Source: Enterobacter pseudoroggenkampii (GTDB lineage: Bacteria > Pseudomonadota > Gammaproteobacteria > Enterobacterales > Enterobacteriaceae). From it: a DNA stretch of 64,000 bases. Location: assembly GCF_026420145.1 (NCBI RefSeq), contig NZ_JAPMLV010000001.1:1488001-1552000 (forward strand), written 5' to 3'. How positions within the stretch are numbered: the first letter of the stretch is position 1; every line of letters starts with the position of its first letter. The translations under genes and the position numbers were made by a program. The notes under the pieces are model-generated. The model did no database searches and was not told the DNA's origin. It was given only the letters and a program-made list of their open reading frames with translations. Below, in pieces: positions 25,884-32,653 of this stretch.

Positions 25884-26792
25884 ATGAAGCTAAATATCCC
25901 GTGGGAATGGTATCGCACATTTTTGGCCGTGATGAGGGAAGGGTCTCTGTCAGGGGCCGCACGCAGGCTTGCCATTACCCAGCCAACCGCCGGACGTCAT
26001 ATTGCAGCACTGGAATCAGCCCTCGGCCTTGTTTTATTTACACGTTCACAAACAGGATTGCAGGCTACGGACGCAGCCGTCGAGCTGAAGGGCCATGCAC
26101 AAGCGATGGAAAATACGGCCATGATGATTGAGCGGTCGGCTGCCAGCTTCAGCTCCGGCGCAGCCGGATTACGAGGCGTGGTGCGCGTTGCCGCAAGTGA
26201 AATCATCGGCACTGAGGTTCTGCCTCCAGTGATCGCACAAATAAAGGAGGCATACCCGCAAATAACCGTTGAACTGGTTCTGTCTAACCGCGTTCAGGAT
26301 TTACTGAACCGGGAAGCGGATATTGCTGTACGCATGACCACACCGGTGCAGGAGCAACTGATTGCTCGTCGGATGGGCAGGATTGAAATAGGTCTGCATG
26401 CCGCGCCAGCCTATGTGTCACGACATGGAGCACCGGAAAGTATTGATGCGTTATTCACCCATACGCTTGTGGGTTTCGATAATATGACGCCCTTTATTTT
26501 ACAAGCACTTAAACAGTACCCACAGCTAAACCGCGAGCTGTTTACCGTGCGAACCGACAGCGATATTGCACAATTAAACCTCATACGTGCCGGAGCAGGT
26601 ATCGGTATGTGCCAGGTGCATCTGGCCGATTTTTCTCCGCCGTTACAGAGGATAATGCCTGATTTCTTTGCATTTCATCTCGACACCTGGCTGGTGATGC
26701 ATGAAGATTTACGCCACAGCCAGGCCTGTAAAACGGTGTTTGATTTTCTTGCAGAGGGTTTACAGGCTTATATCAACAGGGAAAAACGGTAA
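25884..26792 (+). CDS. LysR-type transcriptional regulator
   Basis: 302 residues from ATG 25884 (MKLNIPWEWYRTFLAV); ATG 25872 is an alternative, neither having a strong ribosome binding site. Helix-turn-helix GSLSGAARRLAITQPTAGRHIAALESALG at residues about 20-48 (given here in two overlapping parts of the same helix), then a substrate domain ending LAEGLQAYINREKR. Divergent from the NAD-binding protein gene. A TTGACA element at 25815-25820 may belong to its promoter. Confidence 0.88.
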   Translation: MKLNIPWEWYRTFLAVMREGSLSGAARRLAITQPTAGRHIAALESALGLVLFTRSQTGLQATDAAVELKGHAQAMENTAMMIERSAASFSSGAAGLRGVVRVAASEIIGTEVLPPVIAQIKEAYPQITVELVLSNRVQDLLNREADIAVRMTTPVQEQLIARRMGRIEIGLHAAPAYVSRHGAPESIDALFTHTLVGFDNMTPFILQALKQYPQLNRELFTVRTDSDIAQLNLIRAGAGIGMCQVHLADFSPPLQRIMPDFFAFHLDTWLVMHEDLRHSQACKTVFDFLAEGLQAYINREKR

Positions 26793-26928
26793 GTAAACCT
26801 GGGAAGAATAACACCGTTAAGCCGGCATGCGCTGGACGCGTTGTGAGATAGCCGGCGAAGACGCTTTCAGAAGCCAGGCCAACGATGTCCGCAAAACGCC
26901 AGATTTTCCGTGATTTCATATGAGTGCG

Positions 26929-26944
26929 CATAATGTATATTATG
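26929..26944. repeat. 16-bp palindrome between the LysR gene and the toxin operon
   Basis: CATAAT-GTAT-ATTATG, a perfect dyad in a short AT-rich patch between the end of the LysR gene and the end of the toxin operon. No gene starts here on either strand. The GC-richer part at 26815-26915 keeps a short open frame on the minus strand that might be the tail of a lost gene, but I cannot identify it. Confidence 0.35.
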
Positions 26945-27021
26945 TTAAATCATGTTTATTGTTAACTTACGCTGTTTTGTACCACTCACCTTCAGCCAAC
27001 AGCGCTGACGCTATACCTGTT

Positions 27022-27055
27022 CTAAAAGCCTCTCTGCCCGGCGGTTGCCGGGCAG
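27022..27055 (-). terminator. Hairpin after the toxin operon
   Basis: CTGCCCGGC-AACC-GCCGGGCAG on the minus strand, 28 bp after the last toxin stop codon, with a perfect 9-bp stem. The following bases are AGAGGCTTTT, only a short T tract, so termination may be weak; a REP-like origin is also possible. Confidence 0.5.
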
Positions 27056-27082
27056 CAGCAGCCAAATATTAATCTTCGCCTT

Positions 27083-28174
27083 TCATGCACTCGACTTCAG
27101 TTCATTTGCGGGAACAGTATTAAAAGGCAGCGGCCCTAACTGCATCACGCTTCCCGCCTGCTCGCCTAGCTGTTGCCACTGGCGTTTCATCGCGCTCAGC
27201 CTCAGTGCCAGATACCCTTTTGAACTCTGCTGCAGGTCGGCCAGCGTTTGCTGGTAGCTATCAGCAACGGTCTGCCATCCGTTGACCAGCAGCTTAGCGG
27301 CATCAATGGCAGACTGAGAAAGTCTTTCACTGGCCGTCAACTGGTTATAAACCGTGTCAAAAACAGCCACTTCCAATTCAAGCCCGACGAGATTGGTCAA
27401 CGTTGTGCTGTACTCTTTTTGCGCTTTGACGATATCGGCAGAGCTTATGGTCATCGCCAGCGTTCCGCCCGCGACCAGGGTAATACCTGCAGCCAGAAGC
27501 GTTTGCGTTGCCCCACCGGTTTCGATAATTGTTGTGGCCGCAATGACAATCATGCCGATCCCTATAATGTCGCTCACCGCTCCCGCCGAAATCTGCACAA
27601 TATCTGCATCCATCTGTTTATTCAGATCGTTTAGCTTCTGCCGAAGTGCCGATATTTCCCCTTTATCACCGGTAATTTGCGTCTGCACGGTTTCTTTAGC
27701 CTCTTTAAATGTGCTCTGACTGCTGTTGATCCCATTCACATAAACCTGGACGTTATCGACAAACACCCCCGTGGAAGTGACGTTTTTCTGAGCAAGAAAA
27801 AGCAGCTGCTGGATGCCCTGCTGGATATAAGGAAGTTGGCTTTTATCCCCCATGTCATATTTTTGTGCCGCCGGAAGAAGTGCATCGACATAAGCCCCCA
27901 CCTGATTCGAAAAATTACGCACATTCACCAGAGAAGAAATGGCCGCCGGATTAATCGAGGACAACCATTCCTGCGCCTGATCGCGCGCAATAGCCTGCTG
28001 TGCAGGAAGATCAGGTAAAATATCTAAATGAATGTTGGGTTGACATAATACAGTGCTCGCATAAGTCTGTTGAGCAATCGATGAAGCACCAATGCCCTGA
28101 ATACCTGTCATTAAGGTATTGGTTGATGATGATTCAGTATCATTTTTCACAGCTGCAATGGCTTGCATGATCAT
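27083..28174 (-). CDS. Tripartite alpha-pore-forming toxin component (A/B type, hydrophobic hairpin)
   Basis: 363 residues, mostly long alpha helices. Near residues 48-100 it has the signature of the HBL/NHE-Ahl-Smh family (DILPDLPAQQAIARDQAQEW, then IS..NVRNFSNQVGAYVDALL), shared with the 380-residue protein encoded at 29209-30351. Residues about 195-250 form a hydrophobic head (SDIIGIGMIVIAATTII, TLLAAGITLVAGGTLAMTI) between two coiled-coil stretches. In this family the head converts into membrane-spanning helices when the three components assemble. No signal peptide is present, so the export route is unknown. Last gene of the operon; GAGG 8 bases upstream of the ATG. Confidence 0.8.
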   Translation of the reverse strand: MIMQAIAAVKNDTESSSTNTLMTGIQGIGASSIAQQTYASTVLCQPNIHLDILPDLPAQQAIARDQAQEWLSSINPAAISSLVNVRNFSNQVGAYVDALLPAAQKYDMGDKSQLPYIQQGIQQLLFLAQKNVTSTGVFVDNVQVYVNGINSSQSTFKEAKETVQTQITGDKGEISALRQKLNDLNKQMDADIVQISAGAVSDIIGIGMIVIAATTIIETGGATQTLLAAGITLVAGGTLAMTISSADIVKAQKEYSTTLTNLVGLELEVAVFDTVYNQLTASERLSQSAIDAAKLLVNGWQTVADSYQQTLADLQQSSKGYLALRLSAMKRQWQQLGEQAGSVMQLGPLPFNTVPANELKSSA

Positions 28175-28209
28175 AATGAAAACCTCAAAGTCGTTAATTG
28201 GTTTTTGCC

Positions 28210-29115
28210 TTACTGCAATTGCTCAACGGTGCGCATCACTTCCTGCCAGTTCGCCTGCACGGTATTAACCGAGACGATAAGAAAATCCGCAGTCACCTGT
28301 TGTTGGGTGACCTCCGACAGCTCGGCCGTCACGGTTTGCCAACCATATTGAAGAGATTGTGTCAGGCCACACAAAATAGCGGTTCCTTTGGTCAATGCGT
28401 TCAGTGCATCACTGGTGGCGCCGAGCTGTCCTATTTCCTGATAAAGCCTCTCCTTTTCCTGTTGCGCCTGGCCAATCGCCCGCTCTGTGCTTTGCACATA
28501 GCCTGTTAATTCCATAATGGCGGCGCCAATCCCAAGAGTAAAAATGCCGATGATAATTTCCATCCTCTTTTTACTTTCAAGCTCAGCATTCAGCGCATTC
28601 AGCTGAGCGTTAAGAGCCTCTAATCTTGCCCGATCGGCAGCTAATAACTGTTGCGCCTTTTGCTGATCGGCTAGTAAGTTCCTTGAGTCCGACGTAATGT
28701 CATTATTAAAGGAAATAACAACTTCATTGAAATTATTCAGAGAGGCGGATAGCGGCGTGCTGTCGGAGAGTAATTGCTTAATCTGCCCCTGAGCTTTTGC
28801 GAGATATTCCTGTCCGTCAGGACCATTTAATTCAGAACGGATGTTAGCAACCGTAGAATCCAGCGCGTCTCCAAACCTGATAACGTCGGAATACAACGAA
28901 TCCATTTTCACCACAATGTCAGACAGATAATAATTCGCATGATTGTGGACGGAGACAATATTTTCATTCAGGTCGGAGATCTGCGGATCGTTAATGGGCG
29001 GAAGCTGTTCTAATTGTTGTGCGACCTGCTTCATCTGTTGACGCACATTTTGTTGAGCCGCTAATGCCTGAGTAAAGCTGACTTTTAATGCTGGCATACT
29101 CTGAACCTTAGACAT
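28210..29115 (-). CDS. Tripartite alpha-pore-forming toxin component (C type)
   Basis: 301 residues, almost wholly helical, with heptad-rich coiled coils (ADRARLEALNAQLNALNAEL; AIGQAQQEKERLYQEIGQLG) flanking one short hydrophobic segment (MEIIIGIFTLGIGAAIMEL, about residues 180-200). It lacks the LPDLPxxQxxARD signature of its two neighbours and has a single hydrophobic tongue. That combination, the shorter length and the position in a three-gene set fit the C component of Ahl/Smh-type tripartite toxins. No signal peptide. The ribosome binding site is poor, and a terminator-like hairpin lies upstream, so it may be made at lower level than the first component. Confidence 0.72.
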   Translation of the reverse strand: MSKVQSMPALKVSFTQALAAQQNVRQQMKQVAQQLEQLPPINDPQISDLNENIVSVHNHANYYLSDIVVKMDSLYSDVIRFGDALDSTVANIRSELNGPDGQEYLAKAQGQIKQLLSDSTPLSASLNNFNEVVISFNNDITSDSRNLLADQQKAQQLLAADRARLEALNAQLNALNAELESKKRMEIIIGIFTLGIGAAIMELTGYVQSTERAIGQAQQEKERLYQEIGQLGATSDALNALTKGTAILCGLTQSLQYGWQTVTAELSEVTQQQVTADFLIVSVNTVQANWQEVMRTVEQLQ

Positions 29116-29162
29116 GGGTCTTTTATTGGCATCATCGTGAAACGATGCGTCCGGTTTTTCTG

Positions 29163-29194
29163 TTAAAACAATCAGACCCTCACGGGCCTGATTG
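29163..29194 (-). terminator. Terminator-like hairpin (possible attenuator) inside the toxin operon
   Basis: On the minus strand CAATCAG-GCCCGTGAGGGT-CTGATTG (with an inner CCC/GGG pair) is followed by TTTTAA, 14 bp after the stop of the first toxin gene. A second small dyad, CATCGT-GAA-ACGATG, follows before the next start. As the downstream genes are needed for a complete toxin, partial termination or transcript-end protection is more likely than full termination. Confidence 0.55.
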
Positions 29195-29208
29195 ATGATT
29201 GATGAACG

Positions 29209-30351
29209 CTATGCAGCAGCCAGCCGTGCAAACGTCGCCGTTGGATTAGGTAACAGGATTCCACTGCTGGTAACCGAAGCGTTGCTGACAGGTAAAGAAC
29301 CATAATCCAGGAGTTTACGGGCATGATTGCCAACGTCATCCCAGTCCGCTTTCGCCGCATTGAGTTGCGCGATCAGGAAATAACCTAAATCGGGGGTCGC
29401 GCTGGTCAGCGCCGACTGGAAGACAATAAAGTCCTGTTCTAGCGTCTGCCAACCTGCCAGTAAAGAACCCGCGGCCTGAACCGCAGCGGATGCCTGGCCT
29501 GAAAGGTTCTGAACAATCGTATTCACGTTTTTGGTGGCAGAATACTGTTGTTGTAGTTTTGTTCTGGTCGTAATGGCCGTGCTGAGCGCACTGGTTTGCT
29601 TGGCATAGTCAACTCCCCCGGCAATGGCAACACCAGCACCGGCTCCAACGACCACCAATCCACCGACAATCAGTGCGGTACTGACGCCTGCGGTCGCAAT
29701 TTCCGCCAGTGCCCCCACGGCAATCATTAATCCCCCTACCACTGCGGCGGTTGAACCCGCTGCAATCATAGTCAAGTCTTTACTCATGGCGGAATTAATA
29801 GCGTCGATTTGTTTCCCCAGTGCGGCAATTTGCCCGTCTTTACCGGCTAATGCCGCCTCTGCCGTCGAAAAATCACTGGCGAAATTGCGGGCATCTTCGG
29901 CAAGCGTGGTCTGGAACCCCCCCACTGAATTAACCACGGTATGCGTAGCGGTTTGTTTTTGAGCGACCAACGCCTGAAGTTGCTGAACACCCAGTTTAAA
30001 AGTATTAATTGATGCTGTGTCCGAAGGGTTTTGCTGTATTTTTACCGCCAGCTTAACCAAAGGATCATAATAGGAATCAAAATTGTTAGAGAAGCTCACA
30101 ATATCCGTATTGGTTGAGATCATTTGCGGCTGTATGACATCACGCCAGGATGTGGCATGGTCTCTGGCCTTTGCCTGATGTTCCGGTAGATCGGGTAATA
30201 TATCAGGCAGAGAGAGATCGGCCTGTGTTAAAATGGTGCCGACATAGTTTTGAATAATCACAGCTGCCGTGGTTGAGGCATCAGCACTCGCTTTCATGTT
30301 ATTACTGTTAATCGACGGATTAGTGCCGGCCTGTAGAATATGATTTAGCAT
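29209..30351 (-). CDS. Tripartite alpha-pore-forming toxin component (A/B type, hydrophobic hairpin)
   Basis: 380 residues, first toxin gene of the operon. It carries the family signature at residues about 52-110 (DILPDLPEHQAKARDHATSW, IQPQMISTNTDIVSFSNNF, SYYDPLVKLA) and a long hydrophobic head at about 205-260 (AAVVGGLMIAVGALAEIAT, STALIVGGLVVVGAGAGVAI) between coiled coils. These are hallmarks of the helical pore-forming toxins related to Bacillus HBL/NHE and to Aeromonas AhlABC and Serratia SmhABC. It is paralogous to the 363-residue protein at 27083-28174. No signal peptide. RBS AAGGG 9 bases before the ATG. Which of the two is A and which is B needs structural comparison. Confidence 0.82.
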   Translation of the reverse strand: MLNHILQAGTNPSINSNNMKASADASTTAAVIIQNYVGTILTQADLSLPDILPDLPEHQAKARDHATSWRDVIQPQMISTNTDIVSFSNNFDSYYDPLVKLAVKIQQNPSDTASINTFKLGVQQLQALVAQKQTATHTVVNSVGGFQTTLAEDARNFASDFSTAEAALAGKDGQIAALGKQIDAINSAMSKDLTMIAAGSTAAVVGGLMIAVGALAEIATAGVSTALIVGGLVVVGAGAGVAIAGGVDYAKQTSALSTAITTRTKLQQQYSATKNVNTIVQNLSGQASAAVQAAGSLLAGWQTLEQDFIVFQSALTSATPDLGYFLIAQLNAAKADWDDVGNHARKLLDYGSLPVSNASVTSSGILLPNPTATFARLAAA

Positions 30352-30596
30352 TATTAAATACCCTTTCTGTTACTAAGATCGCAGTGAACTCTTAGAACTC
30401 AGTTAAATATAAAACATATTGACCGTGGCTAATCAGGTCATTTCATACCAAGGAAATCGTGTTTTAAGCTCACGACTTCTTTCAATAAGTGGATTAAAGC
30501 AAAGCCAAGTTAATAAAAAGCACTTATTTACGAAAAGACCGTCAAAGCCTGGAATGTTTTCCTAAATCACGCATTGACACAGTATTGATTGAAAGT

Positions 30597-30866
30597 TCAG
30601 ATTCGGGTGATCCCGACAATATGCGGAGCCCCCTGCAAAGGCTGGAAGATTTCAACAATAGACTCCCACACCACTAAAGCAGGCGGAATTGAAGCAAGGC
30701 ACTTGAAGCGATAATTTGTCCCGGCCACTAACTGCGTTGAGACGGCCTGCGGCTCATACGTTACACCAACAAATCCCGCCATGGCTTCTTTAAATACCTG
30801 CCAATCTTTTTCGGTCAACGTATGATAAGCCGTCCAGCCACCAACAATAGTCTCTTGATTCGACAT
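30597..30866 (-). CDS. Stefin/cystatin-like small protein
   Basis: 89 residues without signal peptide. Three cystatin hallmarks occur in the right order: Gly9-Gly10 near the N terminus (IVGGW), the central QxVxG loop as QLVAG (residues 45-49, in TQLVAGTNYRFKC, very close to TQVVAGTNYYIKV of stefin A), and a second hairpin PLQGAPHI after VEIFQ (compare VFKSLPGQNEDL). Stefins are tight inhibitors of papain-like cysteine proteases. The role in bacteria is not established to my knowledge. It lies 245 bp upstream of the toxin genes on the same strand, with CGAGG 8 bases before the ATG. Fold likely, inhibition inferred. Confidence 0.72.
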   Translation of the reverse strand: MSNQETIVGGWTAYHTLTEKDWQVFKEAMAGFVGVTYEPQAVSTQLVAGTNYRFKCLASIPPALVVWESIVEIFQPLQGAPHIVGITRI

Positions 30867-31394
30867 GATATTGCCTCGATATTAGTCATCCTACTCATTT
30901 GGCTTTTCGGAGTTCGCCCCATCTATTTTGAAATGGTTTCTGGAATCCATTTATTTTCATACATATTTGTAAAGAAAAAACCACCAGCTTCAATCTGGCA
31001 GAAGCTGCTTGTGATATATTTTATATTTTAGCCAGTGCAATAACTGGCAATCAGAACGTTCTTAAATATGAGTGGTGCAATCACTTCCCGCAACTGACTT
31101 TAATAATACGGAATTTCATTTTACTGCACCATGGGTTACATGGTGTAATGTGCCACTTTATAACATAAGTAAAGTATCAATGATGGTTTTTTCATCTTAA
31201 TCCAGGGCAATACCTCAAGTGATTAATTATTATCAGAATAAACACCCCCTCCCCCAGAAAAAGGCAAAGAAAAATCGCTTTTGTTTTAAATTAACAATTA
31301 AGCAATTGTTAATGGTTAGTTTATTTATTAATCAAAGCTTAATTGTATAAATATTTTAAATTTTGATTTGTAGGCCTTTTTTCGGCTGAAATAA
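30867..31394. other. Long AT-rich non-coding region upstream of the stefin-like gene
   Basis: About 530 bp with no supportable gene. It has several perfect inverted repeats: CAGCTTC-N9-GAAGCTG (30985-31007), GCCAGT-GCAATA-ACTGGC (31031-31048), CACCATG-GGTTA-CATGGTG (31127-31145) and a 22-bp palindrome (31291-31312). It may hold the toxin-locus promoter and its regulation; its AT content suggests H-NS silencing (inference). Confidence 0.5.
31291..31312. repeat. 22-bp perfect palindrome
   Basis: TTAACAATT-AAGC-AATTGTTAA: 9-bp arms with a 4-base loop, followed by T/A-rich DNA. Not next to a gene end, so a terminator is unlikely; could be an operator or a relic of mobile DNA. Confidence 0.5.
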
Positions 31395-31422
31395 AAAACC
31401 CGCAAAGTCACCTGCGGGTTTT
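31395..31422. terminator. Bidirectional terminator
   Basis: AAAACCCGC-N10-GCGGGTTTT with A- and T-rich flanks, good in both directions. It would stop minus-strand transcripts coming from the silE-like gene before they enter the toxin locus. Confidence 0.7.
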
Positions 31423-31516
31423 CAAATTGCCGTGCCGCCCATTTTCGCGACCACATGCAGACGGTACACTTCAGCAGGATCGATGGAGGGTTTACGGCCT
31501 CGAGAGGCTAAGCAGC
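31423..31516 (-). pseudogene. Remnant of a resolvase/invertase-type recombinase
   Basis: On the minus strand an open stretch of about 30 codons without start reads RGRKPSIDPAEVYRLHVVAK then MGGTAI and stops. This resembles the C-terminal DNA-binding hinge of serine recombinases of the Tn3 resolvase/Hin group (GRKPxIDPxxVxxLxxxGxGxTAIA). The catalytic domain is gone and the helix-turn-helix is cut off. It lies directly after the silE-like gene and before a terminator, as if left from a transposon that brought the metal-resistance gene. Confidence 0.45.
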
Positions 31517-31519
31517 GGA

Positions 31520-31846
31520 TTAATTCTCTGTCATCTGGCGACGATGTTGTTGCGCCTGCTGCTGATGGCTGACCGAAGACTGACCGTTATTCGCCGTCTC
31601 GTGTGCAATCGCCGCTTTCTCGTGTTCATTCATCGCGGAAAACGACGTCGCTGTTTCGTTAGTACCGCATGGACGGGTTTTGATCATCTCCTTATGCATT
31701 TCCGCCATGCTCTGGCTCGAATCCGATGTGTTGCTTTGCATCATGTCATGGGGCAGTGCTGCCTGTTTGTTGCTGTTTGTCTCTGCCGCCCAGCTGGATG
31801 CAGAAACCGCCAGGAGGGCAATAACAGATAAAAGGGTCTTTTTCAT
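31520..31846 (-). CDS. SilE/PcoE-like periplasmic silver/copper-binding protein
   Basis: 108 residues with a clear signal peptide (MKKTLLSVIALLAVSASSWA, cleaved before AETNSN). The mature part is Met/His/Gln rich. The C-terminal MNEHEKAAIAHETANNG then SHQQQAQQH corresponds to the repeat of SilE/PcoE (M-x-x-HExAxIAHE-x-x-x-NG-x5-HQ), proteins that chelate many Ag+ or Cu+ ions. It is shorter than SilE (about 143 residues), with one recognisable repeat, and several His-x-x-Met pairs are degraded (QQAQQHRRQM), so capacity may be lower. A CusR-type box lies 94 bp upstream. Likely a periplasmic metal sponge working with the Cus pump. Confidence 0.78.
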   Translation of the reverse strand: MKKTLLSVIALLAVSASSWAAETNSNKQAALPHDMMQSNTSDSSQSMAEMHKEMIKTRPCGTNETATSFSAMNEHEKAAIAHETANNGQSSVSHQQQAQQHRRQMTEN

Positions 31847-31939
31847 AACGGTATCTCCGAAGTTAAAGCGCCCAACAGTTGGAGGCCTTCTTTATAATGA
31901 ATTATAAAAACCGGCTACTGTTTATCGCATGACTGGCGG

Positions 31940-31955
31940 GTGACATTTCTGTCAC
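31940..31955. promoter_or_regulatory. CusR/PcoR/SilR-type metal box upstream of the silE-like gene
   Basis: GTGACA-TTTC-TGTCAC is a perfect dyad with core TGACA-N4-TGTCA, identical in core and spacing to the box in the cusC-cusR promoter (38895-38912). A TATAAT-like -10 lies between it and silE on the minus strand. It is also only 3 bp before the ATG of the plus-strand membrane protein gene. Confidence 0.7.
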
Positions 31956-31958
31956 TCT

Positions 31959-32609
31959 ATGAGCTTATTCCCTACCCTATTCCGGCACTCAAGGAATGAG
32001 AGATACAAAACGTTGATTATTCAAATAATTAGAAATTTATCCCGTCACCTGCAACACTGTAACGAGGTGGCTACCAGCATAAGCAATGCCTCCCCGACAC
32101 AGCTGCAACAGCTAAAGACTCAGTTGGCTGAAAAAATGGGCAAACCTGTAGGCCTACACACCATGGGGATTCCCGCGGCAATCAGTACCCTCGGGGTGAT
32201 TGTCAGTTTCGCCATTCCGCAGCTGTGGCTGGGGTATGGCGTACTCGCCGAACTCGACCAGCCAGCGGGACACGTATTCGTCTGGGTTGTCCTGATCGCC
32301 CTTCTGTTCGCTGGGCTTAACGGCGTGACGATGTTTATGATTGGCAAAGGCAGCATGCGCGCCGTGAGGTTACACCTTACGCTGGCGGTGATAAGCCTGG
32401 TATTAACGGCAGCCTATCTGCTGGTCGCGCTGAGCGGTAGCGCTGCTCCGGGCGTCAGTCTGACCGCGGCGCTAGTGAGTATCGTCATGCTACTGCTTAG
32501 CGGCAGCTGTATCCTTTCCACCGCCTTCTATAAGATGCTGCTGTTTACTCTGCATAATCGTGCCTGCCGCAAGCTTCTCAGCCAGACGCGTGCTAAAACA
32601 GCGCGCTAA
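31959..32609 (+). CDS. Unknown four-helix inner-membrane protein
   Basis: Up to 216 residues. A hydrophilic N-terminal part (RNLSRHLQHCNEVATSIS, PTQLQQLKTQLAEKMGKP) precedes four hydrophobic segments (about 68-90, 98-122, 130-155, 162-190) and a basic tail (NRACRKLLSQTRAKTAR). Topology and parts of the N terminus resemble the protein at 12936-13523. The ATG at 31959 touches the CusR-type box, so a TTG at 32013, preceded by GAGAG, may be the true start (198 residues). A strong terminator follows. No function recognised; the location suggests, but does not show, a link to metal response. Confidence 0.7.
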   Translation: MSLFPTLFRHSRNERYKTLIIQIIRNLSRHLQHCNEVATSISNASPTQLQQLKTQLAEKMGKPVGLHTMGIPAAISTLGVIVSFAIPQLWLGYGVLAELDQPAGHVFVWVVLIALLFAGLNGVTMFMIGKGSMRAVRLHLTLAVISLVLTAAYLLVALSGSAAPGVSLTAALVSIVMLLLSGSCILSTAFYKMLLFTLHNRACRKLLSQTRAKTAR

Positions 32610-32622
32610 GCGTTCATCCCGT

Positions 32623-32653
32623 AAAAAACCCGCCATCGCTGGCGGGTTTTTTT
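32623..32653. terminator. Bidirectional terminator between the membrane protein gene and cusA
   Basis: AAAAAACCCGCC-ATCGCT-GGCGGGTTTTTTT, perfect stem with long A and T tracts on either side; serves both convergent genes and overlaps the cusA stop codon. Confidence 0.9.

Noticed and set aside
30985..31145. Inverted repeats as a CRISPR array
   Set aside because: The repeats differ from one another in sequence and spacing; no repeated unit exists.
31427..31831. 134-codon plus-strand frame over the silE-like gene
   Set aside because: Antisense to silE and the recombinase remnant; the opposite strand has a signal peptide and known repeat.
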